Shown here piece by piece: positions 1 through 9,215 of a DNA stretch of 64,000 nucleotides. The translations under genes were made by a program, and so were the position numbers. The DNA is taken from NCBI RefSeq assembly GCF_030687295.1, contig NZ_CP117425.1:3228001-3292000 (forward strand), given 5' to 3'. The notes under the pieces are model-generated. The model was not told where the DNA came from. It did no database searches and was given only the letters and a program-made list of their open reading frames with translations. The stretch comes from Pseudomonas beijingensis (lineage in GTDB: Bacteria > Pseudomonadota > Gammaproteobacteria > Pseudomonadales > Pseudomonadaceae). Every line of letters begins with the position of its first letter. The stretch's first letter is position 1.

Positions 1-733
1 CGATCTGCTCAAGGGGTTGATTCTCCGCCGAGACTTCGGTTTCGGTCGTGGCCCGGTCACTGAACCCGACAGGCAAGCCAGGCATCATCGCGTGGTGGCG
101 CAAATACACGCGCTTGATGGTCGGTATCAGTTTGTCGTTCGGGTGCAGGGGCAGCTCGATGGGGCGCGCGGGGAAACTCTTCGGGTCTTCGGCGAACACC
201 AGGACGTGGCCCTGGAGGGCGTGCTCGAAGTGGTAATGAATGCCTTCCTCCTCGCACAGCCGTTGCAGGAGGGTCAGGTCGCTTTCGTCGTACTGGATGC
301 AGAATGGGCGACATGGGTACTGCCCATGGGGCAGCTCGAAACGGTAACTGTCGGCGGGCAGGGCATGGTCTTCCAGCAGGCGTTGCAGCACCTGCACCAC
401 ACTGAGCCGATGGAAAACCCGACGCCGCGGGCCTTGTTCCAGTTGCTGCAGGTAGGGAACCAACGTCAGGCGATAGCCGATGCGTCGCGGGGCCGAAGCA
501 CTCAGGCTGACGCTGTGGACAATCCCATGGATGCCCGATTCACCGTCCAGGCGCAGGAAGGCCGGATGCCCCAGTAGCAGGTCGGGATTTATCGGCGGGG
601 CCAGGCCGATCAGTTCGAGGTCGAAGCGGTACGGCTGGTTGAGGGCTTCTCGGCCATTAAAACGCAAGACTTGCAACTGCAGGTCGTTTTGCGTGAGCGT
701 CAGGCTGAAGGGACTTTCCGTGTCGTTGCGCAT
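1..733 (-). CDS. vgrG: Type VI secretion spike protein VgrG (TssI), N-terminal part
   Basis: The gene runs off the left edge, so only the first 244 residues are visible. They start MRNDTESPFSLTLTQ and carry the VgrG gp27-like signatures PYRFDLELI, GIVHSVSLSA, IQYDESDLTLLQRLCEEEGI and HYHFEH. VgrG trimers cap the Hcp tube of the type VI secretion system and carry effectors into target cells. The start at 733 is supported by an AGGAGG Shine-Dalgarno six bases upstream. No other T6SS structural gene lies in the window, so whether this is an orphan vgrG island or the edge of a T6SS cluster cannot be told. The effector or C-terminal extension lies outside. Confidence 0.9.
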   Translation of the reverse strand, partial: MRNDTESPFSLTLTQNDLQLQVLRFNGREALNQPYRFDLELIGLAPPINPDLLLGHPAFLRLDGESGIHGIVHSVSLSASAPRRIGYRLTLVPYLQQLEQGPRRRVFHRLSVVQVLQRLLEDHALPADSYRFELPHGQYPCRPFCIQYDESDLTLLQRLCEEEGIHYHFEHALQGHVLVFAEDPKSFPARPIELPLHPNDKLIPTIKRVYLRHHAMMPGLPVGFSDRATTETEVSAENQPLEQI

Positions 734-952
734 TGCGCCTCCTACTGGCAGGGACAGAGGCGCAGAGGGTACGAAACCACGGGAAGGAACGGTGCTTGCG
801 AGCCGCTATTTCAGAAAAGCCCTACAACACACTGTGAAAATGTCGATTCGGTAGGGTGAATTTTTTGGTCGATCAGCCGGTTTAGGCCGTATAAACTTGC
901 GCCACAGCGCCGGCCGGCAGATGTCTCGGCGCGTCAGACAAGAGAGTGAGTA

Positions 953-1657
953 ATGGGCGCACAGTGGAAGGTTAAACACAAAGAAGCGGCTGCCAACGCC
1001 AAGGGCAAGATCTTCGGCAAACTGGTGAAAGAAATCACCATTGCCGCGCGCAACGGCGCTGATACCGCGACCAACGCGCACTTGCGACTGGTAGTCGAGC
1101 AGGCGAAGAAGGCCTCGATGCCCCGCGAGACCCTGGAACGTGCGATCAAGAAAGGTTCAGGCCAGCTCGGCGAAACCGTGCAATACCACCGCGTCACCTA
1201 CGAAGGGTTCGCGCCGCACCAGGTGCCGCTGATCGTTGAATGCGTGACTGATAACATCAACCGTACCGTCGCCGAAATTCGCGTCGCGTTCCGCAAGGGC
1301 CAACTGGGCGCCTCGGGTTCGGTAGCGTGGGACTTCAACCATGTCGGCATGATCGAAGCCGCGCCGGACAGCCCGGACGCCGATCCGGAAATGGCCGCCA
1401 TCGAGGCCGGTGCCCAGGATTTCGAGCCGGGCGAAGACGGCGCCACGTTATTCCTCACCGATCCTGCCGACCTCGATGCGGTACAGAAGGCGTTGCCGGA
1501 GCAGGGCTTTACTGTGCTGTCGGCCAAGTTGGGCTACCAGCCGAAGAACCCGGTCAGCGGGCTGACCGACGAGCAGATGGCTGAAGTCGAAGCCTTCCTT
1601 GAAGGCCTCGATAACCACGATGACGTGCAGGACATGTTTGTCGGGTTGGCCGGTTAA
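953..1657 (+). CDS. YebC/PmpR family transcriptional regulator (YeeN-like paralogue)
   Basis: A 234-residue protein with the YebC-family N-terminus ([19 protein letters not shown]) and the motifs [39 protein letters not shown] and [19 protein letters not shown]. The family binds DNA or assists translation of proline-rich stretches; the best-known Pseudomonas member is PmpR. Length and the [10 protein letters not shown] start resemble the second family member (E. coli YeeN) more than the housekeeping YebC of about 248 residues next to ruvC. It is monocistronic: vgrG is divergent upstream and a composite REP follows 13 bases after the stop. The 219-base divergent gap shows no operator I can defend. 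Confidence 0.88.
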   Translation: MGAQWKVKHKEAAANAKGKIFGKLVKEITIAARNGADTATNAHLRLVVEQAKKASMPRETLERAIKKGSGQLGETVQYHRVTYEGFAPHQVPLIVECVTDNINRTVAEIRVAFRKGQLGASGSVAWDFNHVGMIEAAPDSPDADPEMAAIEAGAQDFEPGEDGATLFLTDPADLDAVQKALPEQGFTVLSAKLGYQPKNPVSGLTDEQMAEVEAFLEGLDNHDDVQDMFVGLAG

Positions 1658-1670
1658 GCACTACACCCCC

Positions 1671-1813
1671 TGTGGCGAGGGGATTTATCCCAGGGTGCGG
1701 TTCACTCTGTGGGAGCAAGGCTTGCCCGCGATGAAGACGACGCGGTCTCTGAGAAAACGAGGTGTCCACATCGCGGGCAAGCCTTGCTCCCACAGATAAA
1801 TCCCCTCGCCACA
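1671..1813. repeat. Composite nested REP/REPIN hairpin
   Basis: An outer inverted pair (TGTGGCGAGGGGATTTATC and its complement) encloses an inner pair (TGTGGGAGCAAGGCTTGCC and its complement) around a short unique loop. Long hairpins of this type follow stop codons throughout this genome; it lies between the YebC-family gene and the broken kinase gene. Confidence 0.9.
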
Positions 1814-1846
1814 ATAGGCGGCGTGCTTGTTAGTTTGGGGGCTGGT

Positions 1847-3176
1847 TTAGTCGATGTGTTTGGACTCGCTCAGCAACCTTTCAATCTCATCAAACCCTGG
1901 CCGTGCCAGTACATCCGGCTGACAGCAACGCGCTTGCAGATCCTGCAACGCTGCCAGTTCCTCAGCACTGAGCCCCGGTTCGATTCGCGCCAGCAATTCC
2001 CCCAACAAAATCCCGAAGGCCCGTACCTCGATGCGCTGCAGTGCGCGGGTTTGCACGGTGTCCGTAGTGGCGTGGAACGACGCCGCGCCAAAGTCCCCCA
2101 GCAGGCAATCGCCCTGGTCGTTGCACAGGATGTTGTGCCCGTACAGATCCCCATGGGTGATGCCCTGGCGGTGCAAGTGTGCCGCCACCGAGGCGATGCC
2201 GTGGGCGATGCGCAAGGCCACCGGGGCGCTCAGGCGCAGTTCATCGGCGTACACGTCGCGAGTGCATGACGTCAGGCTCGGCAGCCCGGCGGCGAGGTTG
2301 CGGTAGCTGGGCTCGACCAGGGCCATGACCAGCCCGTCCTGTCGCTCGGGGTGCCCGGCGATCTGACCCAATACGTCGATCAGGTTCGGGTGTCGACCGG
2401 CCGTGATGCAGGCATGCATTTCATGCAGGGGCGAGCCGTCGCTGGTCATCTGGCCTTTGTACAACTTCACCGCGACGCTTCGCGCCACCTGGTCGGGCGC
2501 CTGCCAGAGCGCTTGGTGAATCACCCCCGGAAGCGCCTTCGCCCAGTTGTCGTCGCAGCGCCAGTTGCGACCAATCGATGGGCGTTGTGGTGTTCAAGGC
2601 TGCGGCATCGGCCTGGGTTTCCAGCGGGTTACCGGCGTAGGCCAGCCAACTGAGGCTCGGCAGCTCCAGCAACCATTGCGGCAGTTCGGTCAGTTGGTTG
2701 GCGGCAATGCGCAGCAGTTCCAGGCGATGACACTGGCCCAGGCTCGCCGGCAACTGCTGCAAACGGTTGCCGGCCAGCATCAGTTTTTGCAGGTGTGGGC
2801 GTTGGCCCAGTTCATCCGGCAACTGGCTGATGTCGTTGTCGGTCAGGATCAGCCAGCGCAACCGGGGTGGCAGCGCGTCGCCCGTGACACGGGTGATGCG
2901 GTTGGCCTTGAAGCCGACCATGGTCAACGCGCTGCAACGGCCCAGGCATTCGGGCAGTTCGGTGAAACGGTTGTCCGAACAGAACAGCACGCGCAGGTGG
3001 GGCAGCCGATGCAGGTCGTCGGGCAGCGAGTCCAACTGATTGCCGCTGAGGTTGAGAATCTCGAGGGAATCGGCCAGTTCGAAGATTTCCCGGGGAAACT
3101 CCGTCAAGCCGCAGGCCAGGTCCAGTCGGGTGATGCCTGAGAGCTGGCCGGCGCGGAGTTGGGCGAGGGTGTGCAT
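1847..3176 (-). pseudogene. Leucine-rich-repeat / protein kinase fusion, single-base frameshift
   Basis: Residues 1 to about 200 form at least six LRR units (LxxLxLxxNxLxxLP pattern, e.g. LEILNLSGNQLDSLPDDL). A Hanks-type kinase domain follows, with glycine loop LGEGASG, VAVKLYK (ATP lysine), catalytic loop HGDLYGHN and DFG in DFGAAS. The two halves lie in different frames. The glycine loop should read GEGASGV-IHQALW, but a run of five C on the + strand (2524-2528) has one base too many, giving GEGASGGDSPS and a later stop. Removing one base restores an unbroken 442-residue frame. LRR-kinase proteins of this build occur in pseudomonads; their substrates are unknown. The change may be real or a homopolymer sequencing error. 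Start MHTLAQLRAG at 3176. Confidence 0.85.
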
Positions 3177-3258
3177 GGGAGGGTTCGCTGTTGGTCAAGG
3201 GGAGGCTCTGGCGCCCATAGCCAGACAGTTAACCAATAATCAGCTCAGTACAACACCC

Positions 3259-3387
3259 TGTGGCGAGGGGATTTATCTGTGGGAGCAAGGCTTGCCCGCG
3301 ATGCAGGCGCCTCGTTTTCTCAGAGACCGCGCCGTCTGCATCGCGGGCAAGCCATGCTCCCACAGCAGTGTTGCTCCCCTCGCCACA
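3259..3387. repeat. Composite nested REP/REPIN hairpin
   Basis: Same nested design as 1671-1813: outer TGTGGCGAGGGGATTTATC-like arm (right arm degenerate) and inner TGTGGGAGCAAGGCTTGCC arms. It ends 10 bases after the stop codon of the binding-protein gene on the minus strand. Confidence 0.88.
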
Positions 3388-3397
3388 GTCGATCGCT

Positions 3398-4459
3398 CTA
3401 GCGCTCGATGCTGCGGTTCCAGCGGGCGTTCCAGGCCGGGCGTTGTTCGTTGACCTGGTCCCAATCCACGGCAATCGCTGTTTCCAGGTATTGCTTCATC
3501 GCTTCCACCTGGCCACGGGTCTTGTCGGTGGTCGGGGTGTTGGGGTTGGAAGGGATCTGGTCGCCTTCTTCCAGGGCAATGGCCTGGGCTTGCGGGGTCA
3601 GCAGGAAAGCGGCGAGCTTTTGCGCCAGTTCCGGCTGGGTGTTTTGGGCGATGGCGCATTCGGCGACGTTGAGGACTACGGCGCCTTCCTTCGGCTGGGC
3701 ATATTCCACTGGCATGCCCTTGAGTTTCAACGCGGTCACCTGGGTCGGCGTCAGCGGGAACAGCGCCGCTTCGTCGGTCTGCAGCATTTCGGATATCTTC
3801 GCCGAGCTCGGGATGTACTCCAGCACGTTGCGCCCCACCGTGTTCGGCCACGCCTTGAAGCCCGGCTCGACGTCGGTTTCGCTGCCGCCCTGGATCCGGT
3901 TGAACATCAAAAAGCCGTGCAGGCCAAAAGTGGAGGAGGCCATCGACTGGAACACCACTTTGTCCTTGAAGCGTGGATCGGCCAGGTCCATCCATGAAGT
4001 GGGCGTATTCCAGCCTTTTTCCTTGAACAGCCGGGTGTTGTAGGCCAGTCCTGTCACCCCGAGGCTGACGGCCACGGCCTGATCCTTGATACGCCCCTTG
4101 GCCGGGATCTGCGCCAGGGGCGGGCTGTCCTCGAGCTTGTCGCACAGCCCCATGGCGATGGCGCGGTACATGATGCCGTCGTCGAGGAACATCACGTGCA
4201 TTTGCGGGTTGCCTTTGCTGGCCTGTACCTTCGCCAGGATGTCGGCGGAGGTGCCGGGTACGATGACCACTTTGACGTTGTTGGCTTTCTCGAAGGCCGG
4301 CAAGACCTTGTCGGCGTAGAGCCGCTCCATGGTGCCGCCGTTCATGCCCAGGTAAAGCGTCGGCTCGGCCAACGCCTGGGTAGCCGGGAGCAGGGCGCCC
4401 AGGCAAGCGCAACCCAGCGAGCAGAAACCGAACAGTGCACTGCGTTTGACGTTATTCAT
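3398..4459 (-). CDS. ABC transporter periplasmic binding protein, spermidine/putrescine (PotD-like) family
   Basis: A 353-residue exported protein with a signal peptide (MNNVKRSALFGFCSLGCACL.., probable cleavage after ATQALA near residue 31) and a PotD/AfuA-like fold (LYLGMNGGTMERLYADKVLP, VVIVPGTSADILAKV, LTPQAQAIALEEG). It captures a small cationic or amino-acid-like ligand in the periplasm and hands it to the permeases encoded upstream. It is the last gene of the minus-strand operon that starts at 10237, 18 bases after the FAD oxidase gene. Which amine it binds cannot be read from the sequence. Confidence 0.85.
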   Translation of the reverse strand: MNNVKRSALFGFCSLGCACLGALLPATQALAEPTLYLGMNGGTMERLYADKVLPAFEKANNVKVVIVPGTSADILAKVQASKGNPQMHVMFLDDGIMYRAIAMGLCDKLEDSPPLAQIPAKGRIKDQAVAVSLGVTGLAYNTRLFKEKGWNTPTSWMDLADPRFKDKVVFQSMASSTFGLHGFLMFNRIQGGSETDVEPGFKAWPNTVGRNVLEYIPSSAKISEMLQTDEAALFPLTPTQVTALKLKGMPVEYAQPKEGAVVLNVAECAIAQNTQPELAQKLAAFLLTPQAQAIALEEGDQIPSNPNTPTTDKTRGQVEAMKQYLETAIAVDWDQVNEQRPAWNARWNRSIER

Positions 4460-4477
4460 TGGCGCGACCTTCCTCTA

Positions 4478-5593
4478 TCAAGCAACGGAGATGGAGTGAA
4501 ACCGGGTGATGGAAAACGCATCCAGCGGCGTGGTCGAAGCCCCGCTGCAGATGATCTCGGTGAGCGCCTGGCCCACCGCCGGGCCGATCTGGAAGCCCGC
4601 GCCGGCAAAGCCGAATGCGTGCAACAGACCGGGCTGGGTGCTGCTGTGGCCGATCACCGGTTGGCGATCGGGCAGGTAACCTTCGGTGCCGCTCCAGGTA
4701 CGAATCGCCTGGGCGCCTTCCAGGAATGGGTAGAGCTCGACGGCCTGGCGCAGGATCTCCAGCACGGCGTTCTGGCCGGGCCGGGCGCGAGCGGTGTCCA
4801 ATGCAAAGCCTTGGCCGCCGCCCAGCACGCAATTACCGCGCGAGACCTGGCGGGCGTAGATACCGCCGCCCTCGACGCCGGTGCTGGCGTCCATGACCAA
4901 GGGCAAGGGTTCGGTGACCAGCATCGCCGGGTGCCCGGCGTGCATCGGCACCGCTTCGCCGAATTGCGCGGCGAACTGGCTGGCCCAGGCTCCGGCGCAG
5001 TTCAGCAGCCAGGGCGCGTGAAACGTCAGGCCTGTTGCGGTGTGCACGGCGAAGCGCTGGCCATCATGTACAACGTTGCTGACGGCGCATTGTTCGTGGA
5101 CTTGCGCACCCTGGCGGCGAGCGGCTTGGGCAAAGGCTGGGGACACCAGGCGCGGATTGGCATGGCCGTCGTCCGGGCACAGCGACGCTCCCACCGCGAC
5201 GGCGCCGACCCATGGAAAACGCGCGCGCAGGGCCGTGTGATCGAGCAGTTGCAAATCCAGGCCAAAGCCTTGGCTGGCGACGGCGTAGTCGTGCAGCGCT
5301 TGCAGGTCCTCAGCGCTGCGGGCCAGCTTCAAATGACCGCTGCGCTGGTACTCGCCGTCGATGCCGATCAATTGGGGCAACTGGCACCAGATTTCATGGG
5401 CCCGTTGCGACAACGGCAGTTGCGACAGCGGTCGGCCCTGGCGACGCACGCCACCGTAGTTCACGCCGCTGGAGTGTGAGCCGCAGAAGTCGCGTTCCAA
5501 CAACGCCACCCGGCGTCCGGCCTGGCTCAGGAACAACGCGGCCGAGGCGCCGACGATGCCGCCACCAATGATCACTGCATCCACTTCGATCAT
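4478..5593 (-). CDS. FAD-dependent D-amino-acid-oxidase-like enzyme, beta-type subunit of a three-part oxidase
   Basis: A 371-residue DAO-family flavoenzyme. The dinucleotide fold is VDAVIIGGGIVGASAALFLS at the N-terminus, followed by ALLERDF, a GxxSGxN flavin segment (SHSSGVNYGGVR), and the C-terminal GLLHAFGFAGAGFQIGPAVG that closes over FAD. Enzymes of this shape are the catalytic subunit of heteromeric opine oxidase, D-hydroxyproline dehydrogenase and hydrogen cyanide synthase (OoxB, HcnC). The start at 5593 overlaps the stop of the alpha-type subunit by four bases (ATGA). Oxidation of a secondary or primary amine is inferred; the substrate is unknown. Confidence 0.85.
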   Translation of the reverse strand: MIEVDAVIIGGGIVGASAALFLSQAGRRVALLERDFCGSHSSGVNYGGVRRQGRPLSQLPLSQRAHEIWCQLPQLIGIDGEYQRSGHLKLARSAEDLQALHDYAVASQGFGLDLQLLDHTALRARFPWVGAVAVGASLCPDDGHANPRLVSPAFAQAARRQGAQVHEQCAVSNVVHDGQRFAVHTATGLTFHAPWLLNCAGAWASQFAAQFGEAVPMHAGHPAMLVTEPLPLVMDASTGVEGGGIYARQVSRGNCVLGGGQGFALDTARARPGQNAVLEILRQAVELYPFLEGAQAIRTWSGTEGYLPDRQPVIGHSSTQPGLLHAFGFAGAGFQIGPAVGQALTEIICSGASTTPLDAFSITRFHSISVA

Positions 5594-6945
5594 GGCTCGA
5601 CCTCCAGGCCGAACGGCACGGGTTTGATCGGCGCCTGGGCCCGCAAGCGGCCGATGCTGGAGACGGCGCGGCCACTTTCGCAGGCAATGATTTCCGCGGC
5701 GGCGGCGCCGCACATCCGCCCCTGGCAGCGGCCCATGCCGACCCGGCAATGGGCCTTGACCCGATTGATCTCCCAATGGCCTTCGCCCACCACCCGGCGG
5801 ATGTCGCCAGCGCTGACTTCTTCGCAGCGGCAGATCATCAGGTGATCGGCAGCGTCGGCGGCCCAGTGTTCAGGAAAGGCAAACGCACGCTCCAGGCCTT
5901 CGCGGAACTGGCCGATGCGTTCCAGGGTTTGTTCCAGTTGCGTGCAACGTTGCGGGTCGGTCGAGTAGCCGAGGTCTTCGAGCAAGGCCAAGGCCGCCCG
6001 TTCACCGGCCATTTCCGCCGCGTCGGCGCCCATGATCCCGGCACCGTCACCGGCCAGGTAAATCCCCGGCACGCTGCTGCGCCCGGCGCGGTCCCGGTGG
6101 GGCAACCAGGCGCGGTTGAGGGCGTTCCAGGCAAACGCGCAGCCCAGCAGGTCGGCCAGTTGGGTTTCGCTGCGCAAGCCGTGGGCGAAGGCCACCGCGT
6201 CACAGTCGAGGGTGTGTTCGCCGCTTGCGTTGCGCCATTGCAGCGACTGCACCCGGCGTTCTCCATCGAGACGCGCCAGGCTCGCGCCTTGATGCACGGC
6301 GATGCCGCGGGCGGCCAGCCAGGCGCGGTAGTAGAGACCCTTGGCGAGGGTGGCCGGTTGTGCCAGCAGGCCGGGCAGGGCGCGGACCTGGTCGCTAAAG
6401 GGCGAACTGTCGAGGACGGCGACCACATGGGCGCCGGCCCGGACGTATTGATAGGCCACCAGATACAACAAGGGACCGCTGCCGGCGAACACCACCCGTT
6501 CGCCAATGGCGCAACCCTGGAATTTCAGGGCGATCTGCGCCGCACCCAGGCTGTATATCCCGGGCAGGGTCCACCCCGGTACGGGCAGGACCCGGTCGGT
6601 GGCGCCGGTGGCGACGATCACGCTGGCGTACTCGAGGCGGCCGGCGCGGCCTTCATGCAGGGTATCGAGCAGGCCGGCCTCGGCGTTCCACACCAGGGTG
6701 TCGGGACGGTAATCGAGCTGTTCGCGCAATGCGTCGAGGGTCTGGTGGATGGCGTTGGCCTTGTGGGCTTCGAAGCCATAGAGCTTGTCAGGCGAGCGCT
6801 TGAAATGGGCCGGTTGGCGCCGATAGATCTGCCCGCCACCGCGGGGGGCTTCGTCCAGCAGGACGGGATACAGGCCGTGGGCGACCAGAGTTTGCGCGGC
6901 ACGGATACCGGCCGGGCCGGCGCCGATGATGGCTATGGGTTTCAT
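5590..6945 (-). CDS. FAD/NAD(P)-binding oxidoreductase with C-terminal BFD-like [2Fe-2S] domain, alpha-type subunit
   Basis: A 451-residue protein of the OoxA/HcnB type. It has a Rossmann motif at the N-terminus (IAIIGAGPAGIRAAQTL), a second nucleotide fold (VIVATGATDRVLPVPG, VVFAGSGPLLY) and GIYLAGDGAGIMG. The C-terminal cysteine cluster CRCEEVSAGDI and CRVGMGRCQGRMC is typical of a BFD-like [2Fe-2S] domain. It would pass electrons between the beta subunit and acceptor. The ATG at 6945 has GAGG five bases upstream; a GTG two codons earlier is possible but poorly spaced. Two REPINs separate it from the ferredoxin-like subunit gene. Confidence 0.85.
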   Translation of the reverse strand: MKPIAIIGAGPAGIRAAQTLVAHGLYPVLLDEAPRGGGQIYRRQPAHFKRSPDKLYGFEAHKANAIHQTLDALREQLDYRPDTLVWNAEAGLLDTLHEGRAGRLEYASVIVATGATDRVLPVPGWTLPGIYSLGAAQIALKFQGCAIGERVVFAGSGPLLYLVAYQYVRAGAHVVAVLDSSPFSDQVRALPGLLAQPATLAKGLYYRAWLAARGIAVHQGASLARLDGERRVQSLQWRNASGEHTLDCDAVAFAHGLRSETQLADLLGCAFAWNALNRAWLPHRDRAGRSSVPGIYLAGDGAGIMGADAAEMAGERAALALLEDLGYSTDPQRCTQLEQTLERIGQFREGLERAFAFPEHWAADAADHLMICRCEEVSAGDIRRVVGEGHWEINRVKAHCRVGMGRCQGRMCGAAAAEIIACESGRAVSSIGRLRAQAPIKPVPFGLEVEP

Positions 6946-6994
6946 GGCCACCTCGTTGATGATGCAGTGGGCTTAGTGGCGCTATTGAAGCCGC

Positions 6995-7223
6995 TATCGC
7001 GAGCAAGCTCGCTCCCACATTGGATCGGCTGTGGATGTTGGTTTTGTGCACGCCGCACTCCCCCTGTGGGAGCGAGCTTGCTCGCGATAAGGCTGGGCCA
7101 GTCGACATTGCTGTTACCTGACCGACCGCTAACGCGAGCAAGCTCGCTCCCACATTGGATCGGCTGTGGATGTTGGTTTTGTGCACGCCGCAGCTCCCCT
7201 GTGGGAGCGAGCTTGCTCGCGAT
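6995..7223. repeat. Tandemly duplicated REPIN (two near-identical units)
   Basis: Two hairpin units, about 6995-7088 and 7131-7223, with a 135-base period. Both have GCGAGCAAGCTCGCTCCCAC / GTGGGAGCGAGCTTGCTCGC arms and share almost the same internal loop (ATTGGATCGGCTGTGGATG..). Loop identity means the second arose by local duplication, not by independent insertion. They sit inside the oxidase operon and fill the 301-base gap between 6946 and 7246. Confidence 0.92.
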
Positions 7224-7246
7224 GAGGCCATGCCTGTCGAGCGTGT

Positions 7247-7537
7247 TCATACCTGGCGCCCCGGTTCGCGGTTGATGTGTTGCCCGGCTTCGAGCAGCGT
7301 CGAACAGGCGCGTACGCGGCGGCCGTCGCCCAGGCGCACCCAGCAGTCCTGGCAGGCGCCCATCAGGCAGAAACCGGCACGGGGCTCGGCGCTGAAGTCA
7401 CTGCCGCGCAGGTGTTCGCTGCAAGTCAGTACGGCGGTCAGTAGCGTGTCCCCCAGCAGCCCGGTGGCGGGCTGGCCATCGAGGGTGAAGTCCAGGGCCG
7501 GGCGGTCGCCTTCGGCCAGTCGTTTCAGCAGTGCCAT
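7247..7537 (-). CDS. (2Fe-2S)-binding small subunit of the amine oxidase (HcnA/gamma type)
   Basis: A 96-residue protein with a plant-type ferredoxin fold and four cysteines arranged as CSEHLRG..GFCLMGACQDCWV..RACST. It corresponds to the small [2Fe-2S] subunit of heteromeric opine/hydroxyproline/glycine oxidases (HcnA-like), where it links the two flavoprotein subunits. It sits 7 bases downstream of a permease gene and upstream of the alpha-type subunit, so transport and oxidation are encoded as one unit. Confidence 0.85.
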   Translation of the reverse strand: MALLKRLAEGDRPALDFTLDGQPATGLLGDTLLTAVLTCSEHLRGSDFSAEPRAGFCLMGACQDCWVRLGDGRRVRACSTLLEAGQHINREPGRQV

Positions 7538-7544
7538 GACACCC

Positions 7545-8339
7545 TCATTGTTTGCCTACCAGGACCCGATCCAGGCCATAGACCCGGTCGAGCAGAATCA
7601 TGGTCAGCGCGGTGAGCCCGATGACCAGCGCCGACACCGCCGCCATCATCGGATCGATGGATTCGGTGGCGTACACGTACATGCGCACCGGCAAGGTTTG
7701 CGTGGCCGGCGAGGTGACGAAGATCGATAGCGTGACTTCATCGAAACTGTTGATGAACGCCAGCAGCCAGCCCCCGGCCACCCCTGGCAGGATCATCGGC
7801 AAGGTGATTTGCCTGAACAGCGTGAAGCGTCCGGCCCCCAACGATTGCGCGGCCTGTTCGGCGCTGCGATCCAGGCCGATGGCCGAGGCCAGCACCAGGC
7901 GCAGCACATAGGGCGTGATCACCAGCACATGAGCGAAGATCAGCCAGGCGAAGCTGCCGTTCACGCCCATCAGGGCAAACAGGCGCAGCAATGCGACCCC
8001 CAGCACCAGGTGCGGAATGATGATCGGCGACAGGAACAGGCCGTTGAAGAAGTCCCGCCCCGGGAACTCGAGCCGGGTGATCGCCAGGGCCGCCGGCACC
8101 GCGATCAAGGTCGCCAACGAGGCCGCGCAGAACGCCAGGACCAGGCTGTTGTAGAACGCGTCGACAAAATCCGCGCGCTCGAACACCGCGCGGAACCAGC
8201 GCAGGGAAAACTCGGTGGTCGGCAGGCTCAGGGTGTTTTCCGGGGTGAAGGCGACGAGGCAGACCACCACCAGCGGCGCGAGCATGAAGACCACCACCAA
8301 GGCGTGGAACAGCAATGCGAAAGGACCGTTTCTAGACAT
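7545..8339 (-). CDS. ABC transporter permease, PotC-like
   Basis: A 264-residue inner-membrane protein with about six hydrophobic segments starting LFHALVVVFMLAPLVVVCLV. The EAA-type loop that docks on the ATPase reads EQAAQSLGAGRFTLFRQITL. It follows the first permease by six bases, in the order ATPase, permease B, permease C typical of polyamine-type importers. Ligand specificity is inferred only at family level. Confidence 0.87.
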   Translation of the reverse strand: MSRNGPFALLFHALVVVFMLAPLVVVCLVAFTPENTLSLPTTEFSLRWFRAVFERADFVDAFYNSLVLAFCAASLATLIAVPAALAITRLEFPGRDFFNGLFLSPIIIPHLVLGVALLRLFALMGVNGSFAWLIFAHVLVITPYVLRLVLASAIGLDRSAEQAAQSLGAGRFTLFRQITLPMILPGVAGGWLLAFINSFDEVTLSIFVTSPATQTLPVRMYVYATESIDPMMAAVSALVIGLTALTMILLDRVYGLDRVLVGKQ

Positions 8340-8345
8340 GACCCA

Positions 8346-9215
8346 TTACCCCAGTGACTTCTTGTAGCGGCCTTCGATCATCCGGTTCCACGACAGCATG
8401 ATCAGCAGGTTGAGCAGCAGCAGCGCGACGGCAATGGCGGCGCCCATCGGCCAGTTCAGCTCCGACAGGTACTGGTCGTAGATCAACGTAGCGACCATCT
8501 TCAAGCGCCGTCCGCCGAGCAGGCCGGGAATCGCGAAGGAGCTGGCGGCAAGGCCGAACACAATCAGCGTGCCGGACAGCACGCCGGGCATGATCTGCGG
8601 CAACACCACTTTGCGGATCACCGTGAACTGGCTCGCCCCCAGGGACAGCGCGGCCTGTTCGGCGGCCGGGTCGAGTTTCTGCAGCGAGGTCCAGACGGGA
8701 ATGATCATGAACGGCAACATCACGTGGACCAGGGCGATGACCACGGCGAACGGCGTATAGAGCAGCTTCATCGGCGCACCGCCGAAGGCTTGCAGGAGCT
8801 GGTTGACCAGGCCGTCGGCGCCGAGCAGGAGGCTCCAGCCAAAAGCCCGCACCACCACTGAAATCAGCAGCGGCGTGAGGATCAGGATCAGGAAAATCGA
8901 GCGCCACGGTGCGCCCATGCGGCTGAGGATGTATGCCTCGGGCACGCCGATCAGCACGCACAGGAGGGTGGTCAGGGCGCTGATCCAGAAGGTGCGCAAA
9001 AAGATTTCGTAGAAGTACGGATCGCCCAACAGGCTGGTGTAGTGCTCGAAGGTGTAGGCGTCGCCATTGATGCCCGAACTGTAATCGAAGACGTTGAACG
9101 ACAGGACCAAGGTCAAGCCCAAGGGGATGACCAGCAAGCCCAGGTACAAGGCCAGGGCCGGCGCGGACATCAGGTAGCCCTGTCGGCCACGGCGCATCGC
9201 GTCGATCAGCTTCAT
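8346..9215 (-). CDS. ABC transporter permease, PotB-like
   Basis: A 289-residue inner-membrane protein (MKLIDAMRRGRQGYLMSAPA..) with an EAA loop EQAALSLGASQFTVIRKVVL near the middle and about six membrane spans. The ATG at 9215 overlaps the stop codon of the ATPase gene by four bases. It pairs with the PotC-like permease to form the channel for the amine or amino-acid derivative bound by the 3398-4459 product. Confidence 0.87.
   Translation of the reverse strand: MKLIDAMRRGRQGYLMSAPALALYLGLLVIPLGLTLVLSFNVFDYSSGINGDAYTFEHYTSLLGDPYFYEIFLRTFWISALTTLLCVLIGVPEAYILSRMGAPWRSIFLILILTPLLISVVVRAFGWSLLLGADGLVNQLLQAFGGAPMKLLYTPFAVVIALVHVMLPFMIIPVWTSLQKLDPAAEQAALSLGASQFTVIRKVVLPQIMPGVLSGTLIVFGLAASSFAIPGLLGGRRLKMVATLIYDQYLSELNWPMGAAIAVALLLLNLLIMLSWNRMIEGRYKKSLG

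Noticed and set aside
5749..7275. A 508-codon open frame on the plus strand across the oxidase subunit genes
   Set aside because: It is antisense to a well-supported flavoprotein gene, runs through REP hairpins and shows no family motif; long antisense frames are usual at this GC content.
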